A stretch of 64,000 nucleotides of DNA from an uncultured Rickettsiales bacterium (lineage in GTDB: Bacteria; Pseudomonadota; Alphaproteobacteria; Rs-D84): the NCBI GenBank assembly GCA_900546225.1, contig URBZ01000001.1, positions 124,001 through 188,000 on the forward strand, written 5' to 3'. Of this stretch, positions 24,801 through 31,861 are shown piece after piece; the first letter of the stretch is position 1, and each line of letters begins with the position of its first letter. The translations under genes were made by a program, and so were the position numbers. A model generated the notes under the pieces. It was not told the DNA's origin. It saw only the letters and a program-made list of their open reading frames with translations, and ran no database searches.

Positions 24801-25913
24801 ATGTTAAACATTCGTTTCCGCGACAGAACTAATACATGGCCGGCATTTGTGGACTTGTTTTCCAATCTGGTTATCATATTGATTTTTTTGCTGATTGTGT
24901 TTGTATTTTTGTGGACAACCACCAGTGTTTTTAACACCAAGACCGGTGCGAAAACATTGGCGGACTTGAAACAGACAAACGCCGAACAGTCGCAAAAGAT
25001 TCAACAGATGACCGCCGACGAGGAAGAGGCAAAACGCCTGTTGATTTTGGCGCGCGCCCAACTGGAAAATCTGGAAAACAATAACGCCCAATTATCAAAT
25101 GAATTGGTTGCGGTCGATACCAGCATGAATGATTTGATTGCAGATTACGAGGCCAAGGTTACCGAACTGCAAACACAGGGAACAGACCTGACCGCGCGCG
25201 TTGCCGAATTGTCGCGCCAGTTAAATCAGGCGAAACTGGACAAGGAAAAAACCGCCGAACTGGAACAACAGCGTCGCGAATTGCAGACCCAGATGGACGC
25301 CCAGCGCGCTGAATTGTCCGACCAGTTGGCAAAGTTGCAATCGGCATTGGACGCCGCCGAAGAAAAATCGCACGCCCAAGAAATTCAGTACGTGGAAATG
25401 TCTGCACGCCTGAACAAGGCATTGGCGGACAAGGTTGCCGAACTGAACAAGGTTTCGCAATATCAATCCGCGTTCTATCGCGCAATCAAAGACGCATTGG
25501 GCGACCGCACCACGGTTCAACCAGACGGCGACCGCTTTATCGTGTCCAGCGACATTTTGTTCAGCAGTGGTTCGTACACCCTGTCGCCAGAGGGGAAAAA
25601 TCAACTGCGCCTGATTGCGAACGTAATCAAGGATTTGGAACACAAGATTCCGTCTGACGTAAATTGGATTATTCGTGTTGATGGCCACACCGACAATAAA
25701 CCAGTTATCGCCGGCACACGCGGGTACAAGAACAATGTTGAATTGTCCCTGTTGCGTGCAACCGCGGTGGCAAACGAATTGGCGCGCGATGGCGTATCAA
25801 AACGTCGTCTGGTCCCCAGTGGTTTTGGCGAAATGCACCCTGTGGAATTGGGGTCGGATGCCGCCAGTTTGCAGCAGAACCGCCGCATAGAATTACAACT
25901 GACAAACAGATAA
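24801..25913 (+). CDS. MotB/OmpA-domain peptidoglycan-binding partner
   Basis: A 370-residue protein with one N-terminal membrane helix (about 18-40) preceded by an Asp in FVDLFSNL, as in the proton-carrying Asp of MotB. A long Gln/Ala/Glu-rich coiled coil follows (about 55-215), then a C-terminal OmpA-like domain with ILFSSGSYTLS, VDGHTDNKP and LSLLRATAVANEL that binds peptidoglycan. 32 bases after the MotA-like gene. The long coiled coil differs from flagellar MotB. No ZorC/D/E genes follow, so it is not a Zorya defence operon. Confidence 0.85.
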   Translation: MLNIRFRDRTNTWPAFVDLFSNLVIILIFLLIVFVFLWTTTSVFNTKTGAKTLADLKQTNAEQSQKIQQMTADEEEAKRLLILARAQLENLENNNAQLSNELVAVDTSMNDLIADYEAKVTELQTQGTDLTARVAELSRQLNQAKLDKEKTAELEQQRRELQTQMDAQRAELSDQLAKLQSALDAAEEKSHAQEIQYVEMSARLNKALADKVAELNKVSQYQSAFYRAIKDALGDRTTVQPDGDRFIVSSDILFSSGSYTLSPEGKNQLRLIANVIKDLEHKIPSDVNWIIRVDGHTDNKPVIAGTRGYKNNVELSLLRATAVANELARDGVSKRRLVPSGFGEMHPVELGSDAASLQQNRRIELQLTNR

Positions 25914-25938
25914 AAAACGGGGCACGCCCCGTTTTTTA
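25912..25938. terminator. rho-independent terminator
   Basis: ACGGGGC-AC-GCCCCGT between A and T runs, ending the stator-like operon. Confidence 0.85.
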
Positions 25939-25969
25939 TTAGAGCATAGATAATAGATAGTTCCGGCAC

Positions 25970-26228
25970 GTGTGTCGCCTGCGGACTGCGTCCTTGCCGC
26001 ATCCTGCGCTTCGCTTGGATTCATTGCGAGCGTAGCGTGGCAATCCAGTCAGTAGAGCCGCGCCATCTGGCGCACTGTTTTTATTCACTGGATTGCTTCG
26101 TCATTTCATTCCTCGCAATGACAGAGATTCTAGCTCGTGTGGTGACTGCGGACTTTCGCCCTTGTTATATTTATTTGTCTTGTACTGCTAGCACCCTTGT
26201 CATTGCGAGCGCAGCGCGGCAATCCAGT
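25970..26228. repeat. palindromic repeat island, left part
   Basis: No gene. Main palindromic repeat copies at 26021-26049 (reverse), 26087-26123 (forward) and 26198-26228 (reverse). A roughly 60-base block from GTGTCGCCTGCGGAC to GGATTCATTGCGAG (25972-26030) recurs at 29819-29879. The copy at 26198-26228 directly precedes the GIY-YIG gene. Confidence 0.75.
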
Positions 26229-26272
26229 AAGTAATGCTATGTGCAAATTTTTGTGATACAATAACATGCGTT

Positions 26273-26575
26273 ATGCAATACAGATTTTTTGTTTATATAA
26301 TGGCAAGTGCACGTAATGGCACACTGTATGTTGGTGTTACCAATGACATTGTGCGTCGTGTACATGAACACAAAAATAAAACATTTCCTGACTCTTTTAC
26401 TGCAAAATATAATTGCCACATGTTGGTATATTACGAAGATTATAAATACGTAAATGATGCACTGAGACGAGAAAAGAAACTGAAAGCCGGCAGTCGTGAA
26501 CAAAAAATAATACTAATTGAATCAATAAATCCTGATTGGTTGGATTTAGCGGAACAACCTATGTTTGGTTTTTGA
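26273..26575 (+). CDS. GIY-YIG nuclease-family protein, copy 1
   Basis: A 100-residue single-domain protein of the GIY-YIG superfamily (UPF0213/YhbQ-like size). FFVYIMASARNGTLYVGVT corresponds to the GIY...YIG core, followed by the conserved Arg in DIVRRV and by EHKNK; Tyr and acidic residues further on complete the fold. The ATG at 26273 gives the family N-terminus. A second copy at 29938-30240 differs at only five residues by eye. Both genes lie between facing copies of the palindromic repeat. Possible roles are DNA repair, recombination or repeat mobility. Confidence 0.8.
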   Translation: MQYRFFVYIMASARNGTLYVGVTNDIVRRVHEHKNKTFPDSFTAKYNCHMLVYYEDYKYVNDALRREKKLKAGSREQKIILIESINPDWLDLAEQPMFGF

Positions 26576-26579
26576 AAAT

Positions 26580-27200
26580 AAGTGTCCGCCGTTAGCGGAC
26601 AAACATTATCAACTGGATTGCCACGCGTCGCTACGCTCGCTCGCAATGACAAAAGAACTAGACGTGCAGAAAAAACACAGATTACAACAAGAACAAAACA
26701 CACGTGCCAGTGGCACATACAAAACAGCAGTTTCAACAAAATGCACTGCTAGCCCCCTGTCATTGCGAGCGCAGCGCGGCAATCCAGTCGGTAGAGCCGC
26801 GCCATCGGCGCACTCTTAATTCACTGGATTGCTTCGTCATTTCATTCCTCGCAATGACATTGTTCCTAGAACATACTAAGTTCCCCTCCATTGGAGGGGT
26901 GTCCGCAGGACGGGGTGGTCTTTCGGTATTCGAAGAACATGTATTCTAGAAACTTAGTCCCCCTTGTCATTGCGAGCGTAGCGTGGCAATCCAGTTTGAT
27001 AATGTTGCGCAGGAATGACAATAAGAATGCGCCGAATGGCGCAACATCATAAACCTGGATTCCGTGGTCAAGCCACGGAATGACAGTTTCTTTAAGTGCA
27101 CTATTCTTAAACTATATCACTTTATCACTGAATCACTATATCACTAACTTGTAACCCTCCCCGTCGTACTTGCGTGCGACACCCCAGCCCATGGCGGGGA
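26580..27200. repeat. palindromic repeat island, right part
   Basis: No gene. Main repeat copies at 26612-26651 (forward, with extra bases in its loop), 26758-26788 (reverse), 26823-26859 (forward) and 26965-26995 (reverse). Also present: a second-family element near 26879-26922 (CCCCTCC...GGAGGGG then GGGGTGGTC, as at 22170), a hairpin TTCCGTGG-TCAAG-CCACGGAA (27060-27080), a TATCACT tract (27111-27146) and a CCCTCCCC...GGCGGGGAA element (27156-27201). Confidence 0.75.
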
Positions 27201-27203
27201 ATT

Positions 27204-27229
27204 AAAAATGCGCCGATGGCGCATTTTTA
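27204..27229. terminator. terminator of LicD operon 1
   Basis: AATGCGCC-GAT-GGCGCATT with A and T runs on either side. Confidence 0.8.
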
Positions 27230-27619
27230 TTTCGTTTTTGATAAAATCTTTTTTATTTCAGTACTGCAAATATCGGGCGTACGGGGTAAATACACAACCT
27301 GACAAATATCATTCAGGTCGTCAAACTTGCCGCGCCAATCGTCACCCATCACAAAAATATCGGCATGATATTTCAGAATATCATCACGCTTTTGCTGCCA
27401 ATTATTTTCTGGGAAAATCAGGTCAACGTATTTCACGCCCGACAAAATCTGTTTACGCTGTTCATACGGCAAACATGTCTGCTTGCCCTTTATCGCATTG
27501 AACGCATCGGTGGACAACCCCACGCCCAACCAGTCGCCCATCGCACGCGCGCGCTGTAACAACAACATATGTGCCCAATGAAAAGTATCAAATGTGCCGT
27601 ACGTTATAATGCGTGTCAT
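27227..27619 (-). CDS. TagD-like cytidylyltransferase
   Basis: A 130-residue nucleotidyltransferase resembling glycerol-3-phosphate or phosphocholine cytidylyltransferases, which make CDP-activated alcohols. It has YGTFDTFHWAHMLLL, the HxGH catalytic motif written HWAH here, STDAFNAIKG, and RTPDICSTEIKK matching the usual RTxGISTTxIK. Its ATG overlaps the licD stop by four bases (ATGA). It would supply the CDP-linked donor used by the LicD protein. The Gly-to-Ala change in HxGH is unusual and could alter activity. Confidence 0.8.
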   Translation of the reverse strand: MTRIITYGTFDTFHWAHMLLLQRARAMGDWLGVGLSTDAFNAIKGKQTCLPYEQRKQILSGVKYVDLIFPENNWQQKRDDILKYHADIFVMGDDWRGKFDDLNDICQVVYLPRTPDICSTEIKKILSKTK

Positions 27620-28590
27620 TTTGTTTCAATCCCCAAAAATTCGCGCACGCGAACCAGTTCTTCGTACGTGAATGCCGGACTGGCATGTCGTGCAAAGTCG
27701 GGTCTAAATTCGCCCCAGTCACCGAATCGCGTGGTCAATACCGCATCAACATTGTTTGGCGCGGGGAATTTTTTGCCACAAAATTCAATTTCGCCGAACG
27801 GGAACACCCATTCGTGACGGAATGGTTTGTTATGGAAAAAGTGCACCGCACGTTCTGGAAATGTTTGCCAATCAATTCCTTCGAATACATCGCCATTGGC
27901 AACGTCGGGGGCATTGTCGTGCATAATCATATCGTTGATGATTGTCGGGTAATCAGTATACGTTGATTGCACCACGGCATCAGGATTGATTTCCAACAGT
28001 TTTTTGTCGGCCTCCATCTGGCGGGCGGTTTCCATTGCGCGCCAGTAATCATTTGTGAACGCGTCACGCTGGTCATCCGTCTGCATACGCGTGTAATAAT
28101 AATCCCACGGGAACAGGTCGATACAAACACGGGGCGTCACCAAGACCTTGAAAATACCGCCGGACATCCCCCACGATGTAAAGATTCCTTTGTCCACCGT
28201 ACCATCGGCAAATTTTTCAGACAACACGGCAACCGCGCGATTGAAATCATCGCGCATCAGACACAAATCAATATCATCGTCCCATGGAATAAATGTACCA
28301 CCACGCGCCGCACCCAACAGCGTGCCATAGCCCAACATATACTTGATGCCAGCATCACGGAATATACCGTCCAGAATTTCCAACAGGCGCAGACAGCCAT
28401 CTTGCTTTAATTTCAAATGCCCCGTTGCGGGCGCGCATTTTTCCAATGCATCACCATGCAACGCGTACAAACGCGTCATGTGATTTTTCAACATAACGAC
28501 AGATTGACTGAGAGAGTTTAACTTCGTATCGGTTGCCTGATAAAATCTGGAAACGTATGCAAACAAATTTGCAATTGTCGGTTCCGCCAT
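27616..28590 (-). CDS. licD: LicD-family phosphotransferase, copy 1
   Basis: A 324-residue cytoplasmic enzyme of the LicD/fukutin nucleotidyltransferase fold, which transfers phosphocholine or a polyol phosphate from a CDP donor to a surface glycan or protein. Core: YGTLLGAARGGTFIPWDDDI with the metal-binding Asp triplet, then CIDLFPWDYYY and GEIEFCGKKFPAPNN. The first 70 residues are a helical extension shared with the paralogue at 56351. It sits between a secreted Cys-rich protein (7 bases upstream) and the cytidylyltransferase (overlapping), the same order as in LicD operon 2. Confidence 0.88.
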   Translation of the reverse strand: MAEPTIANLFAYVSRFYQATDTKLNSLSQSVVMLKNHMTRLYALHGDALEKCAPATGHLKLKQDGCLRLLEILDGIFRDAGIKYMLGYGTLLGAARGGTFIPWDDDIDLCLMRDDFNRAVAVLSEKFADGTVDKGIFTSWGMSGGIFKVLVTPRVCIDLFPWDYYYTRMQTDDQRDAFTNDYWRAMETARQMEADKKLLEINPDAVVQSTYTDYPTIINDMIMHDNAPDVANGDVFEGIDWQTFPERAVHFFHNKPFRHEWVFPFGEIEFCGKKFPAPNNVDAVLTTRFGDWGEFRPDFARHASPAFTYEELVRVREFLGIETK

Positions 28591-28597
28591 AATTTAA

Positions 28598-29371
28598 TTA
28601 CCCCGCAAAGGAACACGCGCTGTTCCAAATAAAGAACCCATTGTTATCGCAATATGCACCATCCGAACCACCAGTTAACTGTGGAATCTTGCATCCAGAA
28701 ATTGTTCTGTTTTGACCCACGACTGATTGCCCCGCCTGCAATACCGCTGTACACGTGAAATTGCCCGAACCACCAATTGCCTTTTTATACGTTGAATCTG
28801 GGCACTTGCTGCAATCATCTTCTGTAACTTCGCACCCAGTTGGATCACCAAAATATCCATCATCACACGACACACTGGAACAAGAAGAACACTGCCAATA
28901 CTGCCCCCCATCAGCAATCCATTTGCAATTTACGCCATCATAGATAGTACCACCATTACGATGAAATGTTCCATTCGAACCCGTTGATGATGACGAACCG
29001 CGCAGAACCCAACCAGACGCCGTACAATCATACTGCTTGCCATTATACAATTCGGACTCTGTACCAATTGGGAAAATATAGTCATTTATATCTCCCCCAG
29101 CATAGTCAGGAGACCAAGAGCAAGAAAACGCCCCATGTTCATCTGCTGTATCTTCCTCGAAACCGGCCCACCATTCATTCCAAGTGTTTGTATCCCCGCC
29201 AAAATCACGTGCAGTTTTGGGTGAACAGGCCGCACATGGCACTTCGTCAGCGGTATTACTGATATGTGCCCAGTGGCCATTGGCGCCGTCCAATTTCACA
29301 GCCGATGCCGTACTGGTATAACCCAATGCCATGGTCGCAATAACAAAATACATATGTCTTGATTTAATCAT
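28598..29371 (-). CDS. secreted cysteine-rich protein heading LicD operon 1
   Basis: A 257-residue exported protein with a signal peptide (about 23 residues, ending STASA) and about 20 cysteines, including CAACSPK, CSSCSSVSCDDGYFG and CSKCPDSTYKK. First gene of an operon with licD and the cytidylyltransferase. LicD operon 2 also begins with a secreted Cys-rich protein, so these proteins could be carriers of the LicD modification. No known family; function unknown. Confidence 0.75.
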   Translation of the reverse strand: MIKSRHMYFVIATMALGYTSTASAVKLDGANGHWAHISNTADEVPCAACSPKTARDFGGDTNTWNEWWAGFEEDTADEHGAFSCSWSPDYAGGDINDYIFPIGTESELYNGKQYDCTASGWVLRGSSSSTGSNGTFHRNGGTIYDGVNCKWIADGGQYWQCSSCSSVSCDDGYFGDPTGCEVTEDDCSKCPDSTYKKAIGGSGNFTCTAVLQAGQSVVGQNRTISGCKIPQLTGGSDGAYCDNNGFFIWNSACSFAG

Positions 29372-29450
29372 TGTTTTTATAACTCTCTCTGTCTGTATTC
29401 TTATTCCCCGAAACGCCCAAAGTGCGCGCCTTGTAATTTATATCAGGCAA

Positions 29451-29480
29451 ATTATAACCGATTTCGCCCCACCCCGTCAA
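29451..29480 (-). promoter_or_regulatory. promoter of LicD operon 1
   Basis: Reverse strand TTGACG (29480-29475), 18-base spacer, TATAAT (29456-29451), giving a leader of about 70 bases with GAGAGAG before the start. Confidence 0.55.
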
Positions 29481-29524
29481 CAAGTTTTGTACCCCCACCA
29501 TCAAAATGTGCCACATTACTACTC

Positions 29525-29904
29525 ACTGGATTGCTTCACTACGTTCGCAATGACAAGGGTGCTAGTAGTTAGTAAAAAAAACAGATTACAGCAATGACAC
29601 TCGTGTTAGAATTTTTGTCATTGCGAGGAATGAAATGACGAAGCAATCCAGTAAATATAAAAGTGCGCCGTTGGCGCGGCTCTACTGACTGGATTGCCGC
29701 GCTACGCTCGCAATGACAAGGGTGCTAGTAGTTAGTAAAAACGAATTGTTTTTTATAACGTTTTTTGTCATTGCGAGTGAAACGAAGCAATCCAGTTGAT
29801 AATGTTGCGTAGCACATCTGTGTCGCCTGCGGACTAGCGTCCTTGCCGCATCCTGCGCTTCGCTTGGATTCATTGCGAGGAATGAAATGACGAAGCAATC
29901 CAGT
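29525..29904. repeat. palindromic repeat island 2, left part
   Basis: No gene. Main repeat copies alternate in orientation at 29525-29555, 29616-29652, 29688-29718, 29766-29796 and 29870-29904. The block at 29819-29879 duplicates 25972-26030. The copy at 29870-29904 lies just beyond the 3' end of GIY-YIG copy 2. Confidence 0.75.
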
Positions 29905-29937
29905 CAATAAAAAATCGTCCCAACGGGACTCTTATTT

Positions 29938-30240
29938 TCAAAAACCAAACATTGGTTGTTCCGATAAATCCAACCAATCAGGATTTATTGATTCAATCAG
30001 CGTTATTTTCTGTTCGCGGTTGCCGGCCTTCAGTTTCTTTTCGCGTTCCAGTGCGTCATTTACGTATTTGTAATCTTCGTAATATACCAACATATGACAA
30101 TTATATTTTGCCGTAAAGGAATCTGGGAATGTTTTATTTTTGTGCTCATATACACGACGCACAATGTCATTAGTAACACCGACATACAGTGTCCCATTAC
30201 GCGCACTCGCCATTATATAAACAAAAAATCTGTATTGCAT
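29938..30240 (-). CDS. GIY-YIG nuclease-family protein, copy 2
   Basis: A 100-residue protein with 95 of 100 residues identical by eye to copy 1 at 26273, including the core FFVYIMASARNGTLYVGVT and DIVRRV. The upstream DNA is also shared, from a degenerate repeat copy through AGTAAGTAATGCTATGTGCA up to the gene. Downstream, similarity ends after GAAAATAAG, followed by different hairpins and then a repeat copy. Opposite orientation to copy 1 and 3.4 kb away, with LicD operon 1 between them, so a recent duplication or transposition is likely. Confidence 0.8.
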   Translation of the reverse strand: MQYRFFVYIMASARNGTLYVGVTNDIVRRVYEHKNKTFPDSFTAKYNCHMLVYYEDYKYVNDALEREKKLKAGNREQKITLIESINPDWLDLSEQPMFGF

Positions 30241-30279
30241 AACGCATGTTATTGTATCATAAAAATTTGCACATAGCAT

Positions 30280-30545
30280 TACTTACTGAATTGCCACGCT
30301 GCACTGGAGTAACAAATATGTGCGCTGCGCGCAGCACTAATCCACTGGATTGCTTCACTACGTTCGCAATGACAAGGGTGCTAGAATTTTTGTCATTGCG
30401 AGCAAGCGCAAGCGACGCGTGGCAATAATTGTCCGCCTGCGGCGGACACATTCACTCTATCACTCTATCACTTTTTCACTCTATCACTAATCAGTAACCC
30501 TCCCCGTCCGCTGACGCGTCCACCCCTCCGGTGGCGGGGAATAAA
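30280..30545. repeat. palindromic repeat island 2, right part
   Basis: No gene. A degenerate main repeat at 30285-30312, a full copy at 30344-30374, a copy lacking its right end at 30391-30427, a GTCCGCC-TGC-GGCGGAC hairpin, a TATCACT tract (30451-30489) and a CCCTCCCC...GGCGGGGAA element (30493-30541). Confidence 0.7.
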
Positions 30546-30570
30546 AAACCGCCCAAGCGGGCGGTTTTTA
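30543..30570. terminator. terminator of rpsU
   Basis: AAACCGCCC-AAG-CGGGCGGTTTTT at the end of rpsU. Confidence 0.85.
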
Positions 30571-30777
30571 TTAGAATCCGAATACCATACGTTGTTTCGA
30601 CTGACGTTTCTTTTCGTTACGTACGGCCTCTTCTTTCAAACGTTTGCGCTTTGTAGTTGGTTTTTCATAACGCTGACGTTCTTTCATTTCGCGGTACAGA
30701 CCTTCTTTCTGCGATTTACGTTTTGCAACACGCAATGCCTGTTCAACGTTGTTATCGCGAACCAGAACTTTCACCAT
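30571..30777 (-). CDS. rpsU: ribosomal protein S21
   Basis: A 68-residue basic small-subunit protein: [48 protein letters not shown] precedes the ATG. It lies 43 bases after tRNA-Ala on the same strand and is probably co-transcribed from the tRNA promoter. Confidence 0.96.
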   Translation of the reverse strand: MVKVLVRDNNVEQALRVAKRKSQKEGLYREMKERQRYEKPTTKRKRLKEEAVRNEKKRQSKQRMVFGF

Positions 30778-30820
30778 AATGTATTCACCCCCTTTCGGCG
30801 TAATCTATTTGTTTCAATCT

Positions 30821-30896
30821 TGGTGGAGCCAATCAGACTCGAACTGACGACCCCCTGCTTGCAAAGCAGGTGCTCTACCAACTGAGCTATGACCCC
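30821..30896 (-). tRNA. tRNA-Ala (UGC anticodon)
   Basis: A 76-base tRNA with acceptor GGGGTCA/TGGCTCC (two G-U pairs), anticodon stem CCTGC/GCAGG around TTTGCAA (anticodon TGC), a TTCGAGT T-loop and an encoded CCA. It decodes GCN codons. Confidence 0.96.
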
Positions 30897-30931
30897 AAAA
30901 CTTTGCGCTTTCTATGTCTGAAAGCGTACGC

Positions 30932-30960
30932 ATTCTATACACTTTTGCGCGCGTTGTCAA
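30932..30960 (-). promoter_or_regulatory. promoter of tRNA-Ala and rpsU
   Basis: Reverse strand TTGACA (30960-30955), 17-base spacer, TAGAAT (30937-30932), about 35 bases before the tRNA. Confidence 0.65.
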
Positions 30961-30974
30961 CGTAAATCTTTCAC

Positions 30975-31002
30975 TGGACAATTTTTGCGTTTGAACTATA
31001 AT
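30975..31002 (+). promoter_or_regulatory. promoter of Arg-rich protein gene
   Basis: TGGACA (30975-30980), 16-base spacer, perfect TATAAT (30997-31002). The transcription start falls at the ATG (31010), so the message is probably leaderless. Confidence 0.6.
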
Positions 31003-31009
31003 ATATGGT

Positions 31010-31786
31010 ATGGAAAAGATGATTACAAATTCTGGGAATTTTAAGTGCACACGGACAAAATCCGGACGCTATACGTTGTACTGCGCCGACGCGATGGGTA
31101 AAATGCGTCGCGTACGCGGTATCGGCTTTGCGTCGCAACCGTTCCAGATTGTTGCACAATACCCGAACACGCCATACGTTGCCGTGCGTCGCACGGTTAT
31201 GACGCCACGTGGCGCGGAAAACAAACTGTATTTAGTCAACACAAAAACCGGCGAAATGCCAGAACAGACACGCGATGGATTCAAATCCATTGTGTTTGAC
31301 AGTGGCAGCAAAACTTTTTATTTCTCGCAGAATGCAGACGCATACTTTGCGCGCTATGCCCAATATTTGGCCATGAAAAACAATGGCACGACAAATATCC
31401 CAGCAATGCAATACGCAAACGTTGCGACGACCGGCACACCAATTATGGTTGCCCCCATTGTACGCCAGCGGAAACGCAAACGCGTACGTCGCGCACGCGG
31501 TAAATTGCGCGCACTGCGTCGCCTGCGCACCGCATCGCGTAAATTGCGTCGCGTCCGCAAACCGCGCGCGGTCGCAAAAGTACCCGCCACAAAACCGGCG
31601 GCCGCAATTCAGTTGACCGCACCATACGCACTGCGTGCCACACCAACATTGGCGTACGCAAAACCAGTTATCGTCAATTCGGTCGCACCACGCGCCCTGC
31701 AACCACAGCAGCATATTTCACCAGAAATGATGCGCATGCTGATATTGCAGCAACAGCGTGCCGCGATGATGCAACACGTGCGTTAA
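31010..31786 (+). CDS. basic protein with Arg-rich central block, unknown
   Basis: A 258-residue protein, no signal peptide. The N-terminal half looks globular (RYTLYCADAMGKMRRVRGIG, KLYLVNTKTGE, KTFYFSQNADAYFARYAQYL). The middle, about residues 150-190, is almost continuous Arg/Lys (VRQRKRKRVRRARGKLRALR and onwards). The tail is rich in Pro, Ala, Gln and Met. Such a block suggests binding to DNA, RNA or another polyanion, as in histone-like proteins, but no family was recognised. It has no Shine-Dalgarno and a promoter only 7 bases upstream. Single gene ending at a terminator. Confidence 0.65.
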   Translation: MEKMITNSGNFKCTRTKSGRYTLYCADAMGKMRRVRGIGFASQPFQIVAQYPNTPYVAVRRTVMTPRGAENKLYLVNTKTGEMPEQTRDGFKSIVFDSGSKTFYFSQNADAYFARYAQYLAMKNNGTTNIPAMQYANVATTGTPIMVAPIVRQRKRKRVRRARGKLRALRRLRTASRKLRRVRKPRAVAKVPATKPAAAIQLTAPYALRATPTLAYAKPVIVNSVAPRALQPQQHISPEMMRMLILQQQRAAMMQHVR

Positions 31787-31806
31787 ACAGCACCAATAAA
31801 AAAATA

Positions 31807-31837
31807 AAACACACCGCCATTTGGCGGTGTGTTTTTT
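31807..31837. terminator. bidirectional terminator
   Basis: AACACACCGCCA pairs with TGGCGGTGTGTT, followed by TTTT, between convergent genes. Confidence 0.85.
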
Positions 31838-31861
31838 CAGGTTTTGGGATTTTCTGCGATG

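Noticed and set aside
24064..25913. Zorya anti-phage defence (ZorA/ZorB)
   Set aside because: The MotA-like protein lacks the long ZorA tail and no ZorC, ZorD or ZorE gene follows.
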